Shown here in pieces: positions 1 through 7,655 of a stretch of DNA of 64,000 bases. The position numbers were made by a program, and so were the translations under genes. The notes under the pieces were generated by a model. It worked only from the letters and a program-made list of their open reading frames with translations. It did not search any database and was not told the origin of the DNA. Position 1 is the first letter of the stretch. Each line of letters opens with the position of its first letter. The DNA comes from CBDIHP01 sp965279195. GTDB taxonomy: Bacteria; Planctomycetota; Planctomycetia; Isosphaerales; Isosphaeraceae. The stretch is from assembly GCA_965279195.1 (NCBI GenBank), contig CBDIHP010000047.1, forward strand, positions 520,728-584,727, given 5' to 3'.

Positions 1-138
1 GAGAAGGTCGCCCTCTACCTCCTGCGCGGGGCCGTCGAGGTCTGGCTCTGCAGCGACGACGGCGCGATGACCTTCCACGACGCATCCGGCAAGCTCGCCC
101 GCTCGGGGCTCGTCCCCGGGTTCCCGGCCCGGATTTGA
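1..138 (+). CDS. Uma2-like (DUF820) family protein, C-terminal fragment
   Basis: Only the last 45 codons are in the window; the frame is open from base 1 and ends at TGA 136-138. The visible sequence begins EKVALYLLRGAVEVWLC and ends near RSGLVPGFP. This matches the usual C-terminus of Uma2-family proteins (PD-(D/E)XK nuclease fold, strongly expanded in Planctomycetes and Cyanobacteria), in which K..YL..G..EVW is followed by a short strand and a final S.LVPGFP. The catalytic part lies outside the window, so activity cannot be judged. A family A repeat starts 23 bases after the stop. Confidence 0.6.
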   Translation, partial: EKVALYLLRGAVEVWLCSDDGAMTFHDASGKLARSGLVPGFPARI

Positions 139-160
139 CGGAGCGGGGCGAACATCGAAG

Positions 161-296
161 GCGCTGGGCGCGGGTCTCCCGACCCCCCCCTGGACTCGCC
201 GCTCGCTACCGCCCGATCGGGTCTCCGGACCCGTTCGAGGAAGGCCCCTCGCGTCGGAGCATTGGATTTTCGGGTCGGTAGACCCGCTCCCAGCGC
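161..296. repeat. Family A repeat, copy 1
   Basis: The element opens with GCGCTGGGCG followed by GGGTCTCCCGACCCC and closes with a degenerate GGGTCGGTAGACCCG and CCCAGCGC, so the two ends are complementary. Two further GGGTC/GACCC hairpin halves lie inside. Directly to its right, at about 305-335, is the right end of a family B repeat (AGCAAGCTCCCGCACTCC), giving an A-B junction. The extended reading frame upstream of the sulfatase-fold gene crosses this element and is not used. Confidence 0.75.
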
Positions 297-393
297 TTCG
301 CGAGAGCAGGGCGGTAGCAAGCTCCCGCACTCCGGGTCCGCCGGCGCTCGTCCGCCCCTACGCAAATGCGGCGAATCTGGTAAAATCCGTCGC

Positions 394-1887
394 ATGAACG
401 TCATCGTCATCGTCTGCAACGGCTGGCATCTCGGATACCTCGGCGCCTACGGCAATAGCTGGATCGAGACCCCGCATCTCGACCGCCTGGCCACCGAGGG
501 GATCGTGTTCGACCACCACTTCCCCGAAAATCTCACCACCATCCCCACGCGCCGGAGCTGGTGGACGGGCAAGTACGGGTTCCCCTCGGCCGACTCGGGC
601 TGGACGGCCCTGCGCCCGGACGAGGAGATCCTCCCCGACCTGCTCTGGCAGTCCGGCGTCCGCTCGGCGTTGATCTCCGACGTCCCCTTTTTAAGGGAAG
701 CCGGCCAGGGCTTCGGGCGCGGGTTCGACGAGGTCCGCTGGATCCGCGGATCCGGATACGACCCCTACATCCGCGCCGACGACCCCCGCGCCAAGGGCGT
801 CACGCTCTCCGACGAGCCCCGCCTGAGGCTGCCCGACCTCGGCGACGACGACGACCCGGAGTATGTCGAACTCTGGACCAAACGCTGGGAGCAGTTCCTC
901 CGCAACCGCAAGGTCCTGAAGTCGGACCGCGAGGAGAACACCGGCGCCGCCCGGACGGTGAGCGCGTCGATCGAGTGGCTCGAAAAGCGCGGCGACGAGA
1001 AGGATCCGTTCGTCCTCTGGGTCGACATCTTCAGCCCCCACGGGCCGTGGGACGTCCCCGAGCCGTACAAGGATATGTACGCGGCCGTGGATCCCGATGA
1101 GTTCGAGGCCGGCGAGGAGGGCGACCTCGTCGAGGAGGACGACGAGACGCCCGACGACCTGGAGGAAGTGACACCCCTGATCGACGTCCCCGCCGGCGCG
1201 GTGGGCGACGTGCTGGACGAGGCGGAGCTTTTGAGGCTGCGACGCACCTACGCCTCGGCCGCGACGATGGTCGACGCCCAGCTCGGCCGCCTGTTCGAGG
1301 CGATCCGGGCGACCGGGCGTTCCGAGGATACGCTGGTCGTCTTCACGTCCGACCAGGGCGAGCCCCTCGGCGAGCACGGCTTCGTCCGGCGCTTCCGGCC
1401 CTGGCTCTACGAGGAACTCATCCACACACCGCTCATCATTCGACTGCCGAAGGCCGAGTTCGGAGGGTCCCGCAAGCAGCAGCTCGTGCAGACGGTGGAC
1501 CTCCTGCCGACGATCCTCGCGGCCGTCGGCGTGAAGGCCCCCGAGGGCGTCCACGGCCACGACCTGCTGCCCCTGATCCGCGGCAAGAAGACCAAGGTGC
1601 GCGATTATGCGTGCCTGGGGATGGACGTCGAGGAGTTCGCCATCCGGACCCACCTCTGGCACATGGTCCTCCCCATCGAGGTCGACCCCGACGACCCCGA
1701 CCGCGGCGCCGAACTCTACCGCAAGCCCGAGGACCGCTGGGACCAGAACAACGTCGCCGACCTCCACGCCGACGTCGCCGACCACCTCGAACTGATCCTC
1801 AGGCGCTTCGTGCAGGCGGTGGAGCGTGACGACCTGTCGAACCTCACCGCATTGAAGGATGTGGCCAGGTTCACCCAAAGCCTCTGA
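394..1887 (+). CDS. Sulfatase-like hydrolase-fold protein lacking the catalytic cysteine
   Basis: This 497-residue protein has the overall plan of the sulfatase/alkaline phosphatase superfamily: a first strand NVIVIVCNG, then GYLGAYG, a sulfatase-signature-like stretch TTIPTRRSWWTGKYGF, a VVFTSDQGEPLGEHG metal-site stretch near residue 320, and HTPLIIRLP. In true sulfatases the signature begins C/S-X-P-S-R and the first residue becomes formylglycine; here that position is Thr. The first metal-site Asp after strand 1 is Asn. An acidic insertion (EEGDLVEEDDETPDD) lies near residue 245. The start is ATG 394; the longer frame from 262 runs through repeat A. TAAAAT at 381-386 sits seven bases before the ATG, so the mRNA could be leaderless. 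No signal peptide is seen, so it is probably cytoplasmic. Substrate unknown. Confidence 0.8.
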   Translation: MNVIVIVCNGWHLGYLGAYGNSWIETPHLDRLATEGIVFDHHFPENLTTIPTRRSWWTGKYGFPSADSGWTALRPDEEILPDLLWQSGVRSALISDVPFLREAGQGFGRGFDEVRWIRGSGYDPYIRADDPRAKGVTLSDEPRLRLPDLGDDDDPEYVELWTKRWEQFLRNRKVLKSDREENTGAARTVSASIEWLEKRGDEKDPFVLWVDIFSPHGPWDVPEPYKDMYAAVDPDEFEAGEEGDLVEEDDETPDDLEEVTPLIDVPAGAVGDVLDEAELLRLRRTYASAATMVDAQLGRLFEAIRATGRSEDTLVVFTSDQGEPLGEHGFVRRFRPWLYEELIHTPLIIRLPKAEFGGSRKQQLVQTVDLLPTILAAVGVKAPEGVHGHDLLPLIRGKKTKVRDYACLGMDVEEFAIRTHLWHMVLPIEVDPDDPDRGAELYRKPEDRWDQNNVADLHADVADHLELILRRFVQAVERDDLSNLTALKDVARFTQSL

Positions 1888-1937
1888 AAAATATGCCCGG
1901 CAGCCTCGTGCCTTGTCCGTGCCGGGCCAGGGCGCAA

Positions 1938-2105
1938 GCGCTGGGCGAGGGTCTCCAGACCCCGCCCCTGGCCTGATCGAAGAGGACCACCCGCCCGGGT
2001 CTCCAGACCCGTGAAATCTGGCTCGTTCGAAAGGGTCTGGAGACCCGGGTATGCTGGAAGGCGTGTCATGAGTGGGGGCGGGGTCTGGAGCCCCTCACCC
2101 AGCGC
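1938..2105. repeat. Family A repeat, copy 2
   Basis: The element opens with GCGCTGGGCGAGGGTCTCC and closes with GGGGTCTGGAG followed by CACCCAGCGC. Inside are GGGTCTCCAGACCC, GGGTCTGGAGACCC and related hairpins. It fills most of the gap between the sulfatase-fold gene and the SIMPL-like gene. Confidence 0.8.
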
Positions 2106-2137
2106 TTGCGCCCTCGCCAGACGTGCGGCCTCGCCAG

Positions 2138-2803
2138 ATGCACAACCCAAGGGGCACCGCCTTGAAGCCCGACACCATCACCGTCCGCATCCGGCGCGAG
2201 GAGGAACTCGACGCCGACTCCGCCGACCTCACGCTGACGATCGAGGGCAGCTCGGTCTTCTCGGGCTCCGAGGCCTTCAAGAAGGCCAAGGAGCTGCGGG
2301 CCCTGATCGAGGAGCTGAAGAAGGTCGGCATTGAGGAGAGCCGGTTCAAGCTCCGGAGCGTGGAGGTCAACTCCCAGAGCTTCGCCGGCCTGAAGTCGTC
2401 GTCCGCGAAATACGTGCTGTCGGTGAAGGACGTGAAGATCGAGCAACTCTCCACCGCCCTCGGCACGATCTCCGCCCAGAAGGGCGCCAAGCTGACGCAC
2501 CTGGAGTGGAACTACGACCGCCTCAACGACACCCGCCGCACCCTCCGCGCCCTCGCCCTCTCCGACGCCCTCACCCAGGCCCGCCTCGACGCCGAACGCC
2601 TGGGCGTGCCCTTGCTCGGCATCTACTCGCTCGAAGAAATCAACACGGGCATGGATTACCACTCCGAATACGTCACCGGCCGCAGCATGCTCGCCCCGAT
2701 GAGCGCCCGGGCCCGCGTCGAGGACATCGGCTTCGAACTCGGCAACGCCACCACCGTCTCCATCGACCTCAAGGCCGAATTCCGCGTCGGCCCCTGGTCC
2801 TGA
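2138..2803 (+). CDS. SIMPL (DUF541)-like domain protein
   Basis: The product is about 221 residues. It has the pattern of SIMPL/DUF541 proteins: an N-terminal DTITVRIRREEELDADSADLTLTIEG, where paired strands are followed by a helix (EAFKKAKELRALIEELKKVGIEES), then a second alpha/beta unit with KGAKLTHLEWNYD, and a late segment ALTQARLDAERLGVPLLGI. SIMPL proteins usually carry a signal peptide; none is seen here, so this one is probably cytoplasmic. The start is uncertain: ATG 2138 lacks a Shine-Dalgarno, while in-frame TTG 2162 is preceded by AAGGGG and begins just before the conserved domain. Codons further upstream lie in repeat A. Function unknown. Confidence 0.75.
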   Translation: MHNPRGTALKPDTITVRIRREEELDADSADLTLTIEGSSVFSGSEAFKKAKELRALIEELKKVGIEESRFKLRSVEVNSQSFAGLKSSSAKYVLSVKDVKIEQLSTALGTISAQKGAKLTHLEWNYDRLNDTRRTLRALALSDALTQARLDAERLGVPLLGIYSLEEINTGMDYHSEYVTGRSMLAPMSARARVEDIGFELGNATTVSIDLKAEFRVGPWS

Positions 2804-2841
2804 CCTTTGGAGTGCGGCCGTTCGGCCGCCGCTTTCGTGTT

Positions 2842-3294
2842 TCAGGTGTCCCCGCCCTCGAAATGCACCCGCAGGAACTCGATCGCCCCCCGTGGGTCGC
2901 CGGTCCAGACCTCATCGGGATCGGGGGATGCCTCGACGCGCGGGGGGATGCGATCGGGCCGTTGCCGATGGTATTCAACCCGTACCGAAGGCGGTCGGAT
3001 AACGGGCCGGATCACCGCATGGTCGTGCTGACATTCGCCGGCGAGGTCCAGCGGGAAGGATGTCCGGAAGACCCGCATCGCCAGGATCGACGGGCACACC
3101 CATCGCCACTTCAGGAACGGCTCCTCCGACGCGAGGATGACAAACTCGCGGACCAACGCGAGGCCTTCCGGGTCGTCCTGGAAATACCAGATCATCCCCT
3201 TCCATCGATCGATCCCCTTCGCACAGGTCTGCCAGTGCACCCACTCGTCCCAGTCGGCCTCGGTCCGCAGCAGCTTGCCGAAACTCTGGGCCAT
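2842..3294 (-). CDS. Hypothetical protein (last gene of a four-gene operon)
   Basis: This is a 150-residue soluble protein, Trp-rich in the first third (WDEWVHWQTCAKGIDRWKG) and Pro/Arg-rich at the end; I do not recognise the family. ATG 3294 follows GGAAGGA with good spacing, and the gene lies 21 bases after the stop of the preceding gene, so it should be translated from the same mRNA as the three genes at 3316-4354. GC content is visibly lower than in neighbouring genes, suggesting a lineage-specific or acquired block. Confidence 0.6.
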   Translation of the reverse strand: MAQSFGKLLRTEADWDEWVHWQTCAKGIDRWKGMIWYFQDDPEGLALVREFVILASEEPFLKWRWVCPSILAMRVFRTSFPLDLAGECQHDHAVIRPVIRPPSVRVEYHRQRPDRIPPRVEASPDPDEVWTGDPRGAIEFLRVHFEGGDT

Positions 3295-3315
3295 GGATCG
3301 TCCTTCCGGTGGAGA

Positions 3316-3564
3316 TCAGTGGGAACCGTACCCCGTCGGATGACTTGAGTTGTCCTCTGCCGGCAGATCCGATTCCAGCCTGACGATCACCAGCGCGAGG
3401 ATCTCCTGAAACGTATGCGGCGGCCCGAAGATCCTGGCATCCAGCCGTTCGAGCCAGAGTCGGAAACTCTCGACCCATGTCGGGGACGACCGGGGGACGA
3501 ACCCGGGTTCGGATAACGCGTGACCGGCGAGGTTCGCCGCATCGGGCGCGGTCGGCTCGGCCAT
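3316..3564 (-). CDS. Small hypothetical protein
   Basis: The product has 82 residues, with a central helix-rich stretch (WVESFRLWLERLDARIF) and no membrane segment or known motif. ATG 3564 is preceded by GAGGTGA at suitable spacing. It starts nine bases after the stop of the membrane protein at 3574-4131 and ends 21 bases before the next start, so it is the third gene of a tightly packed operon. I cannot assign a function. Confidence 0.55.
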   Translation of the reverse strand: MAEPTAPDAANLAGHALSEPGFVPRSSPTWVESFRLWLERLDARIFGPPHTFQEILALVIVRLESDLPAEDNSSHPTGYGSH

Positions 3565-3573
3565 CGGCTCACC

Positions 3574-4131
3574 TCACCAGGGCTTCGCACCTTCGGGGAT
3601 TCGCCCGACGACGACGGCGAAGAACGTGTTCTTGAGGATCTCGGCCAGCTTCCGGGGATCGTCCGCGCGGTCGATGAGGATCCCGAGCATCCGCAAGCCG
3701 ATGTTGTGCTTCCGCGAATGGATGGCGAATCGGAACGGGATCAGCAACAGGACCTGGAACAGCGACCCGCCGACGATGCTCGACACGCGGTAGGACGCAT
3801 CCGTCCCGGCGAAAACCCCCGCGCCGACCAGTCCGGCTCCCATGACGAACAGGAGCACGGCCATCGCATACGCGAGCCACTCGAAGATCCGATTCTCCCT
3901 CAGGCTCAGCGACACGATCGCCTGTGCATCGAGCACATCCGGGCCGCCCGGCCGACTCAGAAGGTCCTTGTACGCCAGTTCGAGGTCGTCGACTCCGATC
4001 GGATTGCTGGTCGCGGTCTGCCTTGCTTTCGCAACAAGGAGTTCCTTGAACTGGCCGAGCATCTGCAAGAGGGTCTGCTCGGTCTCGAAATCAAGAGGCT
4101 CGTTGATCTTCCTCGTCGTCCGTCTCTTCAT
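3574..4131 (-). CDS. Hypothetical membrane protein with two transmembrane helices
   Basis: This 185-residue protein has a soluble N-terminal half, two hydrophobic helices (YAMAVLLFVMGAGLVGAGVF and a second around IVGGSLFQVLLLIPF) and a soluble C-terminal region (KHNIGLRMLGILIDRADDP). ATG 4131 is preceded by GAGGAAA, and the gene overlaps the 3' end of the upstream gene by 41 bases in another frame, suggesting coupled translation. An in-frame TTG 15 bases upstream is less likely. The family is not recognised; the layout is that of an inner-membrane partner for the small soluble proteins of the same operon. Confidence 0.65.
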   Translation of the reverse strand: MKRRTTRKINEPLDFETEQTLLQMLGQFKELLVAKARQTATSNPIGVDDLELAYKDLLSRPGGPDVLDAQAIVSLSLRENRIFEWLAYAMAVLLFVMGAGLVGAGVFAGTDASYRVSSIVGGSLFQVLLLIPFRFAIHSRKHNIGLRMLGILIDRADDPRKLAEILKNTFFAVVVGRIPEGAKPW

Positions 4132-4354
4132 CAACGGTTTCCTCAAGTTGCGAGATGACCGCTTCGAGGACAGAAGGAGTCAGCACCGTCTTGACGTCCT
4201 GCTCGGTGATAAGGAGGGGCGTCTCAAGACGTCCGCGATTCGTCTGGATCGCACGCTCCAGGAGCAGATGCGTGGTCAATTGACCCACGTTGAAGGCGAA
4301 GTCGAAGGCGCCTTGGGTCATGTAGGTCTTCGAGTTGGTTTCCGCGGTGGACAT
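4091..4354 (-). CDS. Small hypothetical protein (first gene of a four-gene operon)
   Basis: The product has 87 residues, beginning MSTAETNSKTYMTQGAFDF and ending in a strongly acidic tail (QLEETVDEETDDEEDQ). ATG 4354 is preceded by GGAG at six bases. A longer open frame upstream has no start signal and crosses the probable promoter. It is the first gene of the operon 4354 to 2842, and its end overlaps the start of the membrane protein. No family recognised. Confidence 0.6.
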   Translation of the reverse strand: MSTAETNSKTYMTQGAFDFAFNVGQLTTHLLLERAIQTNRGRLETPLLITEQDVKTVLTPSVLEAVISQLEETVDEETDDEEDQRAS

Positions 4355-4411
4355 GGCGCAGCTCCGTCCGGGATGGGCATCCTGCATCGAGCGGGGGAGA
4401 CCGACGGGGCG

Positions 4412-4439
4412 ACTATAACCCGACGGGGAGGCCGCACAA
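4412..4439 (-). promoter_or_regulatory. Predicted sigma-70-type promoter of the four-gene unknown operon
   Basis: On the minus strand TTGTGC (4434-4439) and TATAGT (4412-4417) are separated by 16 bases. The predicted start of transcription is about 50 bases before ATG 4354. Found by eye only. Confidence 0.4.
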
Positions 4440-4559
4440 GGGAGATGCCAGCCAGTCTGGGTCTCGGTCTGTATCAAATGTATAGGTCGGGTTCGGCAGC
4501 AAGGAAGCACCAAAGGCCCGGGTCGTTGCCCCGGCTCAACGCTCCGTTGATCTGCCGCC

Positions 4560-4907
4560 TCAGTAGAGACGGCTCGCTGGGTAGTACCGCCGGATCACGG
4601 TCTGGCGCAAACCGAACAGCAGCAACAGGTTCGCAAGTTTGGCCCAGATCAACCACGATTGCAGGGCGAAGGCTTCTCGGAGGTCGGTGAGGGCGAAGGT
4701 GAGGAAGGCGAGGGCGTAGAGCAGTTCCAGGCGCGAGCGGCGGTTGCGGAGGTGTCGGGTCAGGACGAGCAGGGCCAGCACTAGCCAGGCGGCGGCTTCG
4801 AAGAGGTTGAACGCCTGGTAGGAGCGGTCCACCCAGGCGATCTCGCCGGCGCCGGGCGTCCACCAGGTGTGGGTGATCAGGAGATCCAGGAGCTGACGGC
4901 GGTTCAT
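4560..4907 (-). CDS. Hypothetical small multi-pass membrane protein
   Basis: This 115-residue protein has three hydrophobic segments (around AAAWLVLALLVL, LELLYALAFLTFALTDL and LQSWLIWAKLANLLLLFGL), separated by basic loops (TRHLRNRRSR). It begins at ATG 4907 and ends RRYYPASRLY. It is separated from the four-gene operon by about 205 bases and probably has its own transcript. I do not recognise a function. Confidence 0.65.
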   Translation of the reverse strand: MNRRQLLDLLITHTWWTPGAGEIAWVDRSYQAFNLFEAAAWLVLALLVLTRHLRNRRSRLELLYALAFLTFALTDLREAFALQSWLIWAKLANLLLLFGLRQTVIRRYYPASRLY

Positions 4908-5426
4908 GGGGGATCCGGGGATGGGGCGAACCGGGGAGATGGCGGCGTCGTAAGATGGGGGAGGGGTGGTGGACCGTTGCCCGGGATCAACACGCGTTGG
5001 TGCGGCGGCAAACGGGCGCGGAATATCCTGTCCAACCCGGACGCTCGTCGGGAAATCCCCGGGGATTGTTGCGAATTTCGCGGCTCAAGGGTCGATTTCG
5101 TATTAAAGAGGGGATGGAGACCGTGGCGAAGGGGGAGGTTGCGAAAATTCTTCCGCGATTGACCCCTGGGGCTGGAGTATCGACAATACTCCTGGCACAA
5201 TCGGCCCCCGGCGCGCCTTGCGCGGCGTCGGGGCGACTCGCCGGCGCCGCCGATCTGAGGGGAGATTTTGCCGCAAGTCCTGCCCGATTCCCAACTTGAT
5301 CGGGATTTGCGGAGTGTCAACCCCCGGCGAGAGGTCGCCTCACCTCAACTCGTCGCGAAACGTGAGCCGAACGCGAGCCAACGATCGGCGCTGCCGATCG
5401 CCCTTCCGGAACCGGAACTGGCACTG
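4908..5426. other. Long intergenic/leader region before the GTPase module
   Basis: No gene is supported in these 519 bases: open frames here are short, Arg-rich and lack ribosome-binding sites. The region holds a candidate promoter with an overlapping palindrome (listed separately), which would leave a leader of about 230 bases before ATG 5427. Confidence 0.5.
5159..5192 (+). promoter_or_regulatory. Candidate promoter overlapped by a perfect palindrome (operator-like)
   Basis: TTGACC (5159-5164), a 17-base spacer and GACAAT (5182-5187) form a plausible promoter. A perfect inverted repeat GGAGTAT (5174-5180) / ATACTCC (5186-5192) with a five-base loop is centred on the -10 element, as expected for a repressor site. 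It lies upstream of the GTPase module. No regulator gene is adjacent. Confidence 0.35.
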
Positions 5427-7385
5427 ATGAAGCGAACCTTCGCCGTCGTCGCGCTCCTGGCCGCCCTCGGCGTGCTCCTCAAACTCACCGTCAAGGACGA
5501 TGGGGCCCCGCGCGGGCAGCAGGCGGTCGCCGCCGATCCGGCCCAGGCCGCCGATCGCGAGGCCGAACTCGTCGCGAAATATCCCGAGCAGGCCGACCTC
5601 GTCCGCCGCGTCGTCCAGAACTACCGCCAGAATGCCCTCGCCGTCGAGGGCACCGATGGCCTTCGTGGCCTCCAGATGCTCGACACCCTCGGGCTCGAGG
5701 CGATCTATCTCTACGAGAATCACCCCAACGACTTCCGGCGCCTGCGGGATACCCTGTCCGACAACGCGGCGGCCGAGGTCCTGCTGCACTGGCGGACCTA
5801 CTTCGGCCTCAAGCAGAATAACGACACCGATCGCAAGATCCTCATCGCCGAGGTCGGCCGGCTCTCCCCGTCCCAACGCAAGGCGGCGGCGAAGTACCCC
5901 AACGCCCTGCCGCTGCTGCTCACCGACCCGACCGGCGTCACGGAACTCATCCAGCGGTGGTCGGGCGACGAGTCGGAACTCGTGGACGCCCTCGCGGTTC
6001 TGGCGTTCGTGAGCCTCGAATCGGGCTCGGCCGACCTCCGCTCGGCCCTGCAGACGCTCGACGCTCACGGCCGGCTCGCCGTCGAGGCGTTCCGGCTCCA
6101 GGGCATGGACGGGTTCGCCATGGTCCGGCTCTACGGGCCCGTGCTCGCGGCGCTGGGGAACGGCTCGTCGAGCCTGCCGCTCGACCAGGCGCTCATCGTC
6201 CTCCGGGTCAACGCCGGGTATGTCGAGGATCTGCTCCATACCCAGTCGCCGGAAGTGGTTGCGCGTTACCTGCGGCACGTGGCGGCGGTCGGATTGGTGG
6301 ACGCGGTCGGCGGCGGGCCCAATGCCCTGCGACTGGCCGTGGAATTCGGTTCGAAGGGCGAGCAGGCGCTGCGCAAGGCCGGGCCCGATGCGGCCGACGT
6401 GGTGTTCGACGACTATTCCGACGCCACCCTCCGCAACCAGGCGGTCGATGCCCTCGCCGAGCACGGCACGATGGCCCTGGCCATGCTCGAGAAGTACAGC
6501 AGCGATCCGGACTTCCGTCAAATCCTCGGGTCGTACGGCCCCGCCGTGATCGGGCCGGTCGCCCGCGCCGACGTCGGCCCCGAGACCCTGGCGATCCTCA
6601 AGGCCAAGCCCCAGACCAACTGGTCGGAGTGGATGGCCAAGCAGGTGCTCTCGCTCTCCGGCGACAGCGGCCAGGCGACGATCGGGATCATAAAGAAGGA
6701 TGGGATTGAGCGGGTCGCGGAACTCGACTCGTCGGATGTCTCGTTCCAGCAATTCCTTCCGCTTTATGACCTGCTCCACCTGGGCTCGGTGCTGAGCCGC
6801 GGGCATACCCCGACGTCGGGCGAGATGACCTGGGCGGTGATCGACGGGGCCTTCGTCGTAGCCGACATCCTGAGCCTGTCGGCCCTCCAGCCTGAGGGCG
6901 TGGCGGCGTCCGAGGCGGCGCGGGCGGAGGTCAAGGCGGCGGTGAAGGCCGGGGTCAAATCGGCGGCGAAGGAGGCGGTCGAGGAGGCCGGCTCGAACGC
7001 GGCCCGGACCATCGGCCGACGCGCAACCACCGAACTGGCCGAGGATTCGGTCGAGGCAACGGCCCGCGTGGCTCGCTGGTGGGCGGTCCGGGCGGTGGGG
7101 GGGACGTACCAGGTCCTGAAGAAGGTCCCCCAGGCCCTCCAGAAGATGACCGTCACCGAGATCGCCGACCTGGGCCGGGCCCTCTGCACCCGGTCGGGCC
7201 TGCGGCTGGCGACCTGGCGTCCGCTCACGTTCCTGAAGTCGGCGGGCGAGGTGGTCTACAAGATCCCGGCCGATCGCGGGTTGAAGTACGTCGGGGCCCA
7301 GATGGCCCAGGCGGGCGTCGGCGTCCTGGCCTTCCACAAGATGGAGGAGCATCTGGCGTCCCGGCGCCCCCGGTCGTCGCAGTGA
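5427..7385 (+). CDS. Membrane-anchored/secreted helical protein of unknown function (GTPase module gene 1)
   Basis: The 652-residue product begins MKRTFAVVALLAALGVLLK, an uncleaved signal anchor or signal peptide, followed by a long helical region. The helical part includes KYPEQADLVRRVVQNYRQN and repeated segments about a single position along a chain (GLEAIYLYEN, GMDGFAMVRLYG, GTMALAMLEKY, IGIIKKDGI). That spacing suggests irregular HEAT/ARM-like repeats. A weakly hydrophobic stretch (AVIDGAFVVADILSLSAL) occurs near residue 475, then an Ala/Glu/Lys helix. ATG 5427 is chosen because the frame upstream encodes no plausible leader. The next gene shares the RYPGQAE / GLSAVRVYGDDV / QAIGILKKTG pattern, so the two look like diverged paralogues feeding one system. 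Confidence 0.65.
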   Translation: MKRTFAVVALLAALGVLLKLTVKDDGAPRGQQAVAADPAQAADREAELVAKYPEQADLVRRVVQNYRQNALAVEGTDGLRGLQMLDTLGLEAIYLYENHPNDFRRLRDTLSDNAAAEVLLHWRTYFGLKQNNDTDRKILIAEVGRLSPSQRKAAAKYPNALPLLLTDPTGVTELIQRWSGDESELVDALAVLAFVSLESGSADLRSALQTLDAHGRLAVEAFRLQGMDGFAMVRLYGPVLAALGNGSSSLPLDQALIVLRVNAGYVEDLLHTQSPEVVARYLRHVAAVGLVDAVGGGPNALRLAVEFGSKGEQALRKAGPDAADVVFDDYSDATLRNQAVDALAEHGTMALAMLEKYSSDPDFRQILGSYGPAVIGPVARADVGPETLAILKAKPQTNWSEWMAKQVLSLSGDSGQATIGIIKKDGIERVAELDSSDVSFQQFLPLYDLLHLGSVLSRGHTPTSGEMTWAVIDGAFVVADILSLSALQPEGVAASEAARAEVKAAVKAGVKSAAKEAVEEAGSNAARTIGRRATTELAEDSVEATARVARWWAVRAVGGTYQVLKKVPQALQKMTVTEIADLGRALCTRSGLRLATWRPLTFLKSAGEVVYKIPADRGLKYVGAQMAQAGVGVLAFHKMEEHLASRRPRSSQ

Positions 7386-7655
7386 CCGTCCCAACTCAGA
7401 CGCCTCGTTGTCCGGACGCGCCGGAAATGACGCCCTCCGCCTCAGAAAATCGGGCGAGGGGCGAAGACTTCTGGGGGATCGCGTCCGATGCTCTTAGAAT
7501 GAGGGGGCGATCGTTGCCTCTCCCCCTCCGGCTCCGCGATTCAGCCACGTCCCTTTCCGACCCGACTGACGTCTCAGAACCTCCGACGACGCCCGGCGCC
7601 CCGTCCGACCCGACGGGCCCGCTGATCGCCTCGGATGACCGAAGGACCCGTTGCG

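Noticed and set aside
262..393. N-terminal extension of the sulfatase-fold protein
   Set aside because: The extra 44 codons translate repeat A and part of repeat B; ATG 394 begins exactly at the first strand of the fold.
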